Shown: positions 1 to 5,553 of the stretch, in pieces
Layout of the letters: every line of letters starts with the position of its first letter
Numbering within the stretch: position 1 is the stretch's first letter
Source: Oligoflexia bacterium
Lineage (GTDB): Bacteria; Myxococcota_A; UBA796; UBA2385
DNA length: 6,091 nt
Reading direction: 5' to 3'
Assembly: GCA_013152105.1 (NCBI GenBank)
Contig: JAADHA010000591.1
Span: 1-6,091 of the forward strand
Made by a program: the position numbers and the translations under genes
The notes under the pieces: model-generated
Seen by the model: only the letters and a program-made list of their open reading frames with translations
Database searches by the model: none
What the model was told of the DNA's origin: nothing

Positions 1-273
1 CGTAGGCTGAGCGCCGGCTTGCTTGGCTGCTGCGACCAGGGCGGGACCGTCCAGATAATCGGGGACGAGGACCGCGAGGTCGCCCTGCCGCGTGTGGACC
101 GCGCCCCGGTCTTCGGCCGTGAAAGCCATCACCACGAAGAGCCCACGATCCTGCGCCGTGCGGGCGATCCGCACCGCGATCTCGCCGCGATTTGCGATGA
201 AGAGGACATCGAGCCGAGCACCCCGTGGGGGTCCGAGGGAGGGGTCCGCTGCCGTGGGTCCGAGGGGGCTCAA
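1..273 (-). CDS. Biotin carboxylase (alpha) subunit of an acyl-CoA carboxylase, N-terminal part, partial
   Basis: The visible 91 residues are the start of an ATP-grasp biotin carboxylase; the gene runs off the left edge. The family carboxylates biotin with bicarbonate and ATP, and the carboxyl group then goes to an acyl-CoA on the partner subunit. The diagnostic string is LFIANRGEIAVRIARTA at residues 24-40, followed by a VVMAFTAEDRGAVHTRQGDLAV strand-helix pattern and YLDGPALVAAAKQAG at about 73-87. There is no ATG or GTG in this frame near the conserved start. I choose TTG at 273 because it overlaps the TGA of the upstream carboxyltransferase (TTGA, four bases) and has GGGGAG ten bases upstream. 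This adds about 20 residues before the conserved core. Compared with E. coli AccC the loop before YLD is several residues shorter. Whether a biotin carrier domain is fused at the C-terminus cannot be seen. Confidence 0.9.
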   Translation of the reverse strand, partial: MSPLGPTAADPSLGPPRGARLDVLFIANRGEIAVRIARTAQDRGLFVVMAFTAEDRGAVHTRQGDLAVLVPDYLDGPALVAAAKQAGAQPT

Positions 274-1865
274 TGTCGAAACACTCCCCAACTGGTGGTT
301 CCGAGAACTGGCGCACTGTGACAGGCCGACAGGGCCAGCCCGACGACAACACGCGTGTCCGCGGGGTCGATGACGCCGTCATCCCACAGGTGAGCCGTGG
401 CGTACCAGCAGGTGCTCTCCAGATCGACCTTGCCCTGTAGCATCTGCTTCATCATGCCCAATTGGGCTTCATCCACGGCTTTGCCTCGGGCTGCGGCGCT
501 CTGGCGCTTGACCAGATCAAGCACGCCAGCGAGCTGTTCGCCCCCCATCACGGCGATGCGGTGGTTGGGCCATGAGAACAGGAAGCGAGGCGCATAGGCC
601 CGCCCCATCATCGCGTAGTTGCCGGCCCCGTAGCTGGCACCAGTCATGATCGTGATGGCCGGGACCGTGCTGTTGCTGACCGCGTTGATGAGCTTGGCCC
701 CGTTCTTGATGATCCCCGAAACCTCGACCGCCTGCCCGACCATGAAGCCGGTCGTGTTGTGCAGGAAGAGCAGCGGAATGTCGCGCTGGTTGCACAAGGC
801 GATGAACTGGGCGCCCTTGTTGGCCGACTCTGAAAACAGCACCCCGTCGTTGGCCAGGATCCCCACCCGGTAGCCCATGACCGTCGCGAAGCCGGTCACC
901 AGGGTCGGTCCATAGAGCGGCTTGAACTCGGAAAAATCACTGTCGTCGACGATCCGCGCGATGACCTCGCGTGCGGAAAAGGGGACCCGGACATCGGCAC
1001 TGGCGATTCCACGGAGCTGTGCGGGGTCGTAGCGAGGGGGATCCGCCACCTGCGGCGTATGTCCAAGCTTTTCCCAGTCCAGGTCGGCGATGATCTGGCG
1101 ACCCAGCCGGATGGCGTCGAGCTCGTCGACGGCCAGGTAGTCGCACAGGCCGCTCTGTCGGGCGTGCATCTGGGCACCCCCCAGCGATTCATCGTCGACA
1201 TCCTCGCCGATCGCCATCTTGACCAGCGGTGGCCCCGCCAGGTAGGCCATCGCTTGGTCCTGCACCATCACGACGTAGTCGCTCATGCCGGGGATGTAGG
1301 CGCCACCTGCGGTGCTGCTGCCGAACACCAGGCAGACCGTCGGCACCCGGGCCTGGCTGCGCCGACTCAGGTCCCGAAAACCATTTCCGCCCGGCAGGAA
1401 GATCTGGGCCTGGTTCATCAGGTCGGCACCCGCGCTCTCGATCAGGGACACACCGGGCAGCCGGTTCTCCAAGGCGATCTGTGCCAGGCGATTGGTCTTC
1501 TTGACCGCCCACTCGTTGATGGCGCCACCCTGCAAGGTGGAGTCGTTGGCGGTCACCAGGCACTCGGTGCCGCTGACCAACCCGACGCCCGCGATCAGGC
1601 CGGCCCCCGGCTTGCCACCGTCGATGTCCGCGCCAGCCAACGGGCACAGCTCCAAGAACCAGCCATCGGGGTCCAATAGGCGCTCGACACGCTCGCGGGG
1701 CAGCAGCTTTCCGCGGTCGAGGTGCCGACGGACATACTTGTCCCCACCGCCCCGACGGGCCCGATTGAGCTGCCGATGCAGGGTGTCGAGCGCACGGTCC
1801 ATGGCTGCGGCGTTGTCGCACCAGCGCTGACTGGACACATCGATTTGCGTTGGGAGGATCGGCAT
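270..1865 (-). CDS. Acyl-CoA carboxylase carboxyltransferase (beta) subunit, methylcrotonyl/geranyl-CoA carboxylase type
   Basis: This 531-residue protein is a complete crotonase-fold carboxyltransferase that moves CO2 from carboxybiotin to an acyl-CoA in the cytoplasm. Its length matches methylcrotonyl-CoA carboxylase beta subunits (about 535). Visible landmarks are KLLPRERVERLLD (53-65), the N-half acyl-CoA site with FGSSTAGGAYIPGMSDYVV (181-199), AGPPLVKMAIGEDV then LGGAQMHARQSGLCDYLA (210-245), and the C-half with NTTGFMVGQAVEVSGIIKNG (370-389), TGASYGAGNYAMMGRAYAPR (408-427) and SWPNHRIAVMGGEQLAGVL (431-449). The end, WDDGVIDPADTR...GTTSWGVFRH, is the family's usual terminus, so it is intact. 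The start is the ATG at 1865: the frame is open to 2219, but the residues upstream are antisense to the CBS gene and resemble nothing. A loose AGG lies just before the ATG. The stop overlaps the biotin carboxylase start, so the two are co-transcribed. The substrate (methylcrotonyl-, geranyl- or another acyl-CoA) is not settled by sequence reading. Confidence 0.95.
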   Translation of the reverse strand: MPILPTQIDVSSQRWCDNAAAMDRALDTLHRQLNRARRGGGDKYVRRHLDRGKLLPRERVERLLDPDGWFLELCPLAGADIDGGKPGAGLIAGVGLVSGTECLVTANDSTLQGGAINEWAVKKTNRLAQIALENRLPGVSLIESAGADLMNQAQIFLPGGNGFRDLSRRSQARVPTVCLVFGSSTAGGAYIPGMSDYVVMVQDQAMAYLAGPPLVKMAIGEDVDDESLGGAQMHARQSGLCDYLAVDELDAIRLGRQIIADLDWEKLGHTPQVADPPRYDPAQLRGIASADVRVPFSAREVIARIVDDSDFSEFKPLYGPTLVTGFATVMGYRVGILANDGVLFSESANKGAQFIALCNQRDIPLLFLHNTTGFMVGQAVEVSGIIKNGAKLINAVSNSTVPAITIMTGASYGAGNYAMMGRAYAPRFLFSWPNHRIAVMGGEQLAGVLDLVKRQSAAARGKAVDEAQLGMMKQMLQGKVDLESTCWYATAHLWDDGVIDPADTRVVVGLALSACHSAPVLGTTSWGVFRH

Positions 1866-1873
1866 TCCGCCTA

Positions 1874-1881
1874 GCCTATAC
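1874..1881 (-). promoter_or_regulatory. Possible -10 element (TATAGG) close to the carboxyltransferase start
   Basis: Read on the minus strand, GGTATAGGCTAGGCGGAATG places a TATAGG hexamer only nine bases before the ATG at 1865. If used as a -10 box, transcription would begin at or next to the start codon, giving a leaderless or nearly leaderless mRNA. No good -35 is present at 16-18 bp; TTCGCC sits at about 19 bp. The call is weak and rests on one hexamer. The rest of the 96-bp divergent spacer (1866-1961) shows no convincing promoter for the plus-strand CBS gene. Confidence 0.2.
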
Positions 1882-1950
1882 CACGCGGTTTCCCACGCAG
1901 GCGAAGACAAGGACCCCCGCCTCCCCATTCGGTGGCTAAGAAGCAGATGT

Positions 1951-1957
1951 AGGAGGT
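1951..1957 (+). promoter_or_regulatory. Strong Shine-Dalgarno site of the CBS gene
   Basis: AGGAGGT lies five bases (counted from AGGAGG) before the ATG at 1962, a near-perfect match to the anti-SD of 16S rRNA. It fixes the start of the downstream CBS protein and suggests efficient translation, unlike the weak ribosome sites of the genes around it. Confidence 0.8.
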
Positions 1958-1961
1958 AGCC

Positions 1962-2381
1962 ATGCGCGTTCGCGACACAATGACTCCCCAACCCATCACC
2001 ATTCCCCAACAAGCCACGGTCGCCGAAGCCCTGGACCTGATGGTGCGAAACGAGATCCACGAACTGCCGGTCGTCGACGGAAACGACCTGGTCGGCATCA
2101 TCACCGAGCGGGACCTGCGCGCCCTGTTGGGCCCAGGGATCAAGGACGGCGACCTGTCCAATGTGCCCCAACAACGCCTCGACGTCGGCGTGGACGACGT
2201 CATGTCCAGCGTGGTCCACGCGGTCCAGTTGGACGAAGGGCTGGGCGAGGCGGCCCGCATCCTGGCCGATCTGCGCGTCGGCGCCCTGCCTGTACTCAAC
2301 GCCACGGGCACCTTGGTCGGCATCCTCAGCGTGACCGATGTCCTGGCAGCCGCAGCCCCGCTGTTCGAGGATGACGAGTAG
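1962..2381 (+). CDS. Two-CBS-domain protein (stand-alone Bateman module)
   Basis: This small cytoplasmic protein of 139 residues consists of almost nothing but a CBS pair. CBS domains in tandem bind adenine nucleotides such as AMP, ATP or SAM and regulate a partner. CBS1 spans about 7-57: TMTPQPITIPQQATVAEALD, ELPVVDG, LVGIITERDL, with the ribose/phosphate-binding T48-x-x-D51. CBS2 spans about 80-130: VMSSVVHAVQLDEGLGEAA, GALPVL, LVGILSVTDVL, with S123-x-x-D126. A short acidic tail, LFEDDE, ends the protein. The start is well set by AGGAGGT upstream and by the canonical RVRDTMT opening. It is divergent from the acyl-CoA carboxylase genes and convergent with another CBS protein. No catalytic or DNA-binding domain is attached, so the regulated target cannot be named from this window. 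Confidence 0.93.
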   Translation: MRVRDTMTPQPITIPQQATVAEALDLMVRNEIHELPVVDGNDLVGIITERDLRALLGPGIKDGDLSNVPQQRLDVGVDDVMSSVVHAVQLDEGLGEAARILADLRVGALPVLNATGTLVGILSVTDVLAAAAPLFEDDE

Positions 2382-2391
2382 GGGTCTGGCG

Positions 2392-2412
2392 GTTCAGCAC
2401 GTCGTGCGGAAC
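2392..2412. terminator. Hairpin between convergent CBS genes, possible bidirectional terminator
   Basis: GTTCAGCAC-GTC-GTGCGGAAC folds as four pairs (GTTC/GAAC), one A/G mismatch, four more pairs (GCAC/GTGC) and a three-base loop. It sits in the 32-bp gap between two convergent stop codons, where a shared terminator is expected. There is no T-run on either side, so it is not a classical intrinsic terminator. It could instead protect 3' ends or block read-through structurally. Confidence 0.4.
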
Positions 2413-2413
2413 T

Positions 2414-2896
2414 TCACTGAAGCGGAGGCTCTCGGTCCAGGCTTCCTCCCATCTTCGAGAGGGCCGCACGCAGGACATCTGACTTGCTGATCACACCGAC
2501 CAGGCGGTCTTCGTTGATGACCGGAAGGATGGTGATGTGGGAATCCACCATCAGGGCCGCGATCTCTTCCAGCGACGCGTCGAAGGACACGGTGCGTGGG
2601 TCCGCGGTCATGATGTCGCGGACGATGTGCCCGGTGAACTTGTCCAGCGCGGCCTTCGTGGTGCGCTGGCCCACCCGGAGCAGGTAGTTCAACAGCTTCA
2701 AGAAGGCCGGTACCTGGACCCGCGTTTCTTGAAAGATCACGTCCATCGTCGTCACGACACCGACCAACACGCCGTCATCGACCACGCAAGCCCCGTCCAG
2801 GCGGCTGCCCAGGAGCAGGCGCGCCAGGTTGGGGACTGGCAGGGCCGAGGACACGGCCAGGGGCTCGTGGTCCATCAGGTCGATGGCAAAGGACAC
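2414..2896 (-). CDS. Two-CBS-domain protein with helical linker
   Basis: This 160-residue protein is a second stand-alone CBS pair, presumably cytoplasmic. CBS1 covers about 5-58: AIDLMDHEPLAVSSALPV, DGACVVDDGVLVGVVTTMDV, with the nucleotide-site T49-x-x-D52 pattern. A linker of about 35 residues (VPAFLKLLNYLLRVGQRTT, then KAALDKFTG) is typical of a large group of bacterial CBS-pair proteins. CBS2 covers about 93-147: VRDIMTADPRTVSFDASLEE, ITILPVINEDRLVGVISKSD. The start is GTG at 2896, with GGAG six bases upstream (GGAGCCCGCTGTG). An internal ATG at codon 8 would cut into CBS1, so GTG is preferred. It converges with the other CBS gene but differs clearly from it in linker and sequence, so this is not a recent duplication. 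Ligand and partner are unknown. Confidence 0.92.
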   Translation of the reverse strand: MSFAIDLMDHEPLAVSSALPVPNLARLLLGSRLDGACVVDDGVLVGVVTTMDVIFQETRVQVPAFLKLLNYLLRVGQRTTKAALDKFTGHIVRDIMTADPRTVSFDASLEEIAALMVDSHITILPVINEDRLVGVISKSDVLRAALSKMGGSLDREPPLQ

Positions 2897-2953
2897 AGCG
2901 GGCTCCGAAGCGGGAAGAAGGGAGGCAGAACAGGGACAGCGTTCACCGCTCAG

Positions 2954-2981
2954 AGCATAGGCATACCGGGCGGCGGGACAA
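2954..2981 (-). promoter_or_regulatory. Candidate sigma-70-type promoter of the minus-strand CBS gene
   Basis: On the minus strand TTGTCC (2981-2976) and TATGCT (2959-2954) are separated by 16 bp, each matching four of six consensus bases. Transcription would start near 2947 and leave a leader of about 50 nt before the GTG at 2896. The element lies in the 137-bp gap between the last Tad-locus gene and the CBS gene, where a separate promoter is expected. No terminator with a T-run was seen for the Tad genes in this gap. Confidence 0.35.
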
Positions 2982-3033
2982 GCTGTGTCGAGACTGCGAC
3001 CCGACCGCGCGACTCAGCCCCAGCGAGCACGCG

Positions 3034-3438
3034 TCACAAATCACCCTCGTACATTGCGCTGGCTGAGGCGCGAAGCCGCAGCGGAATGGGCACCAGGCCG
3101 GTCAAGCCCCCATAGGGAACCAGCGTGTCGACCGTCAACAGCTTGCCACCACTGACCGGGTCGATGGACACGGTCACGGTCGCGGTCGTCGCATCGAGCC
3201 CCCCAGCAGACAGCTCTTCCATGATGGTCTGGCGCGCGACCGCGATGGCCGAGCTGCTGTTCGGCGTGGTCGAGCCCTGGCGCGCACCCGACTGAGAGGC
3301 CCTGGCGACAGACATCTCTTCCATCATGTACCAGGAGAATTCAATCAAGCCGAAGATCAGCGCCAGCAGAGCGGGCATCAGCAGGCCGGTCTCAACTGCC
3401 GCGGTCCCCCGACGACAGCGACTGAGTGAACGCCTCAT
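3034..3438 (-). CDS. TadE-like pseudopilin (second copy)
   Basis: A 134-residue TadE family protein, predicted to be a minor pseudopilin anchored in the inner membrane and matured by the Tad prepilin peptidase for the Flp/Tad pilus or secretion apparatus. The N-terminus is basic (MRRSLSRCRRG), followed by TAAVETGLLMPALLALIFGLIEF, the TadE signature helix. Glycine 11 followed by Glu at +5 (E16) fits the G|xxxxE prepilin cleavage motif. The rest is a small soluble domain ending in RLRASASAMYEGDL, as in many TadE proteins. The frame is open from GTG 3450, but ATG at 3438 is the better start: it overlaps the previous gene's stop (ATGA), has GGGAGGA upstream, and the helix follows at the usual distance. 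It is the last gene of the tad-like block and is probably translationally coupled to the preceding TadE-like gene. Confidence 0.9.
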   Translation of the reverse strand: MRRSLSRCRRGTAAVETGLLMPALLALIFGLIEFSWYMMEEMSVARASQSGARQGSTTPNSSSAIAVARQTIMEELSAGGLDATTATVTVSIDPVSGGKLLTVDTLVPYGGLTGLVPIPLRLRASASAMYEGDL

Positions 3439-3854
3439 AGTTCCTCCCACCGCATGGAGGCCTCGGCGTAGGCGGTCCCAGGAATCGGAACGATCCCCAG
3501 CAGCGGCGAGTAGTGGACGGTGGCCGCGACCGTCACCATGGTCCCATAGGCCGTGGGCGTGGTCTCCGCCGTGATCTCGTAGCTCTGCGAGCCGAGCCCG
3601 TTGTCATCCAGGCTGGCGGCCGTGCGCACGCGGGCCACCGCCGCGGGGTCCCCAGTGGCTGGTGTCAGCGCGCCCGCTCGTGCACCGTCCCGCACGGCGT
3701 AGACCACCGATGCCTGGCGAGCCAGAAAGAAGCCCCAGTCGCCGACCCCGCCGGCCATGATCAGCAGGACGGGCGCCGTCAGCGCGAACTCAACGGCGGC
3801 CGCTCCACTTCGACGGCCCCTTCGCCTTACTCGATGCCTTGCCAGCCAACTCAT
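3435..3854 (-). CDS. TadE-like pseudopilin (first copy)
   Basis: A 139-residue TadE family minor pseudopilin. After a strongly basic cytoplasmic start (RHRVRRRGRRSG) comes AAAVEFALTAPVLLIMAGGV, the membrane helix and pilin-like core. Gly17 with Glu22 at +5 and Phe23 is a textbook G|xxxxEF prepilin peptidase site. ARQASVVYAVRDGARAGA (45-62) is the conserved region after the helix. The C-terminal part contains IVPIPGTAYAEASMRWEEL and parallels the next gene's VPIPLRLRASASAMYE, so the two are paralogues. I take ATG 3854 as the start because GGAG lies six bases upstream (GGAGCGTGCAATG). ATG 3866 is possible and would add MERA, but has only a weak ribosome site. It follows the TadG-like gene by a short gap and overlaps the next by ATGA, implying one transcript. 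Confidence 0.9.
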   Translation of the reverse strand: MSWLARHRVRRRGRRSGAAAVEFALTAPVLLIMAGGVGDWGFFLARQASVVYAVRDGARAGALTPATGDPAAVARVRTAASLDDNGLGSQSYEITAETTPTAYGTMVTVAATVHYSPLLGIVPIPGTAYAEASMRWEEL

Positions 3855-3876
3855 TGCACGCTCCATGGGGTCGGAC

Positions 3877-5519
3877 TCAGCCGCCGATGATGGTGATGGA
3901 GCGACACGGCAGCGCCTTGGCCGGACGCGCGCTCTGTACGCCGTAGCTGGCGCTTCCCAGGTCGCTGCCCACTTCGTAGGCCGTGTCCAGATCCACTTCT
4001 ACGCGCAGGTTGTCGTCCGAGTTGTCGTCCGAGTCGCAGTGTTCCGAGTGGTGATGTTCCGAGTGGTGATGTTCCGAGTCGCTGTCCTCGTCGCCGGAGT
4101 GGCCGCTCCTCGCCGCGCTGCGCTCCGAGTGCCTGTCCTCATGCTCGGAGTGGCTGTCCTCGTCGTCTGAGTCGTCGCCCTCGTGATCCGAGTCGCAGCC
4201 CTCGTCCTCCGAGTCACTGTCGGCACGGACCGCGTCGTAGACGACACCCCAGGCAAAACCCACGATCTCAGCGGTCTCAGAGCTGGCCTTGTCGTCGTCT
4301 TCGCCATCTTCACCGTGTCCACACGACTCGTCATCACCCTCGTGATCATCGTCCCCACCGTGAGCATCGTGCTCATCATCATCATCCTCTTCGGAGCTGC
4401 TGCAGCAGCCCCCTGATGACGATGACGACGACGACGACGACGACGCCCCGCAGTAGCCATCCGGCGCTGCAAACACCAGGATCGGACCCGCCAGCGACCG
4501 TAGTCATCGTCATCCACCGAGCTGTCGTCGTCCCGCTCGGGTTCCTCGCCCCAGTATTCGTGGTCCCACTCCACACCCTCGTGGAGCGCGTCTGCGACGT
4601 GCTCAATGGCCTCTGACTGTGACCGATTGCTGATTCGGATTTTATCGCCCACCTGCATCGCGGCGCAGTCATCCGTCACCCGCCCGGTGCTGTCCCACTC
4701 TTCCATGCAAGGCCAGGCCGCATCCATCGCGTCCGTCAGCGTGGCAGAGTCGATATCACCACCACTCGAGGCACCGGATGCGTCCTCAGAGATGGCCCAG
4801 CGCACATGATGGGCACCGTCATGCTGCATGTCTTCGCACAGCTCCTCGTCATCGTCTTCTTCGCCGTCGTCCTCGTCATCGCGCGAGTCCTCAGCCTGGC
4901 TCGACGCCGAAAGATCACCGTCGCTCGACGTACTGAACGCGCAATCCGGCACCGCCAGCGGCAGGTAGTAGGGCACCGTCTCCGCACCCAGACCAGCCGG
5001 TTCGTAGGCGACACTACACGCCCCCGCGCTCAGCGTGTCGCGACCGAAGGCGATCTTTGAGAAGCTGGCGGAGATCGAGCCCTGTTTCGCGCGGACCATC
5101 ACCGCGTTGGCCTGACCCGGTTCGACCGTCGGGCGGAAGGTCATGGCATCGAGATCGATGTGACCGATGACCACGTCTCCGGTGGCCGCGTTGTCCTGGT
5201 TGGGGGACAGGCTGACTCGCTGGCCATAGGCCGTGTTCGCCGCCGAATAGAAGATGGCCGCGTCGTGCGCCTTGGTGACCCCAGCCGTGGTGCCGTCCAG
5301 AAAGCCGGCACCGCCCGACGCGCCTGAGTCGGCCGCAACCTCGAGCTGCGCGTCCACCATTCGGGCGTAGCCGAGGTCCACCGCCATCGCCGCGAATCCC
5401 GCCAACATGATGAAGGAGGTCGCGATGATCACCGTCGTCGAACCACGCCGCCCATCCTGAAAGGGGCGACGGTAGGTCACCGGGCGGGAACGGGGCTGGA
5501 AGCGCGGGTGGAAGTTCAT
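3877..5519 (-). CDS. TadG-like pilus accessory protein with acidic inserts, interrupted by a frameshift
   Basis: This gene encodes a TadG-type protein: a short cytoplasmic N-terminus, one membrane helix and a large envelope-exposed domain. The first 340 residues (5519 to about 4500) show RRGSTTVIIATSFIMLAGFAAMAVDLG (24-50), then YARMVDAQLEVAADSGASGG and AGFLDGT, the TadG/TadE-like anchor region, and later YYLPLAVPDC and MQVGDKIRIS. The +5 position after Gly26 is Ile, not the Glu of prepilins. Near 4490-4503 the matching C-terminal part moves to another frame: SLAGPILVFAAPDGYCGAS, then AEIVGFAWGVVYDAV and LRVEVDLDTAYEVGSDLG to the stop at 3877. Joined, the product would be about 547 residues. 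Without correction the first frame runs on to 3999 through a meaningless Arg/Thr-rich tail. ATG 5519 is chosen because GGAG lies five bases upstream; the frame is open to 5555. Asp/Glu/Ser/His-rich inserts interrupt the domain at several loops. The frameshift may be a true mutation, recoding or a sequence error. Confidence 0.8.
4009..4032 (-). repeat. 12-bp tandem duplication coding for Asp-Asp-Asn-Ser
   Basis: On the plus strand GTTGTCGTCCGA occurs twice in direct succession. In the C-terminal frame of the TadG-like gene it reads as repeated SDDN, at the edge between the acidic insert and the conserved LRVEVDLDTAYEV segment. It looks like a recent slip duplication that helped enlarge the insert. 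Confidence 0.8.
4041..4079 (-). repeat. 15-bp tandem repeat coding for Ser-Glu-His-His-His
   Basis: GTTCCGAGTGGTGAT (plus strand) is present in two perfect copies (4041-4055, 4056-4070), followed by a partial third copy (GTTCCGAGT, 4071-4079). In the C-terminal frame it gives SEHHHSEHHHSEHC. The unit is a multiple of three, so changes in copy number would alter insert length without changing frame. Confidence 0.85.
4080..4235 (-). repeat. Low-complexity Ser/Asp/Glu/His-coding stretch
   Basis: Degenerate repeats built from CGAGT, CCTCGTC and TCCGAGTC on the plus strand code, in the C-terminal frame, for ADSDSEDEGCDSDHEGDDSD and further SEHED/SERS units. It lies between the conserved FAWGVVYDAV segment and the LRVEVDLDTAYEV segment, so it is an insert within the TadG-like domain rather than a tail. 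Confidence 0.7.
4283..4414 (-). repeat. Acidic low-complexity stretch with His and Cys
   Basis: In the C-terminal frame this codes for GGCCSSSEEDDDDEHDAHGG, then DDDHEGDDESCGHGEDGEDD, between the Ser tract and the conserved AEIVGFAWGVVYDAV segment. The plus strand shows imperfect ATC/CTC/GTC triplets (for example ATCATCATCATCC around 4376-4386). Asp, Glu, His and paired Cys make a metal-binding or disulphide-linked loop conceivable, but no known fold is recognised. Confidence 0.6.
4415..4444 (-). repeat. Trinucleotide (GAC/GAT) repeat coding for ten serines
   Basis: Plus strand GAT GAC GAT followed by seven GAC triplets. On the minus strand in the C-terminal frame it reads as TCG/TCA codons, a run of ten Ser. 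The same DNA reads Arg/His in the N-terminal frame and Val/Ile in the third, so only one frame gives a composition consistent with the flanking Ser/Asp-rich insert. The tract is prone to slippage in steps of three. Confidence 0.85.
4488..4503 (-). other. Frameshift junction in the TadG-like gene
   Basis: Upstream, the frame ends sensibly at VDDDDYG. Downstream, SLAGPILVFAAP begins in the frame that needs one extra base (or a -1 shift). A TGA in the downstream frame at 4506-4504 limits how early the switch can be, and the conserved SLAGPILV limits how late. Inserting one T after TACGGT would give YGSLAGPI, a smooth join. No X-XXY-YYZ slippery heptamer is seen here, so a one-base deletion or sequence error is likelier than programmed slippage. 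Confidence 0.75.
4812..4901 (-). repeat. Acidic low-complexity insert in the N-terminal half of the TadG-like protein
   Basis: Residues about 207-236, still in the N-terminal frame, read SSQAEDSRDDEDDGEEDDDE and then ELCEDMQHDG. It follows YYLPLAVPDCAF and precedes VRWAISED. The biased composition therefore is not a by-product of the frameshift: it occurs on both sides of it. Confidence 0.75.
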
Positions 5520-5524
5520 GTGAT

Positions 5525-5528
5525 CTCC
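5525..5528 (-). promoter_or_regulatory. Shine-Dalgarno site setting the TadG-like start
   Basis: Minus strand GGAG with five bases (ATCAC) before ATG 5519. It decides in favour of the MNFHPRF start over the ATG 36 bases further upstream, which has no ribosome site. Confidence 0.6.
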
Positions 5529-5553
5529 GGGCCGGTAAAGCGGCGGACACCAC

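Noticed and set aside
1059..1679. 206-codon plus-strand open frame
   Set aside because: It lies wholly antisense to the carboxyltransferase and its translation has no recognisable domain; a shadow of GC-rich coding DNA.
1866..2219. N-terminal extension of the carboxyltransferase to 2219
   Set aside because: It lies antisense over the CBS gene and its divergent spacer, and looks like no carboxylase sequence; ATG 1865 gives the family's normal length.
2537..3115. 192-codon plus-strand open frame
   Set aside because: Antisense to the second CBS gene, its leader and the end of a TadE-like gene; composition typical of a shadow frame.
3757..4170. Plus-strand frame rich in Val/Arg repeats that looks like membrane protein
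   Set aside because: It is the complement of the Ser/Asp/His repeat region; hydrophobicity comes from reading GTC/GTG triplets on the opposite strand.
4415..4444. Phase-variation switch by the triplet repeat
   Set aside because: Unit length is three, so slippage does not change frame; the observed frame switch is about 50 bases away from the tract.
3877..4476. Separate gene starting at GTG 4476
   Set aside because: The conserved SLAGPIL segment lies upstream of that GTG in the same frame, and the sequence continues the TadG-like domain; it is the 3' half of one broken gene.
3999..4490. Arg/Thr/Met-rich C-terminal tail of the TadG-like protein in the N-terminal frame
   Set aside because: The family-like C-terminus is in the other frame; the Arg/Thr tail is simply the repeat DNA read out of frame.
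4806..5060. Plus-strand frame with an apparent hydrophobic helix
   Set aside because: Hydrophobic residues are the antisense of GAC/GAG/GAT codons of the acidic insert; no ribosome site or context supports it.
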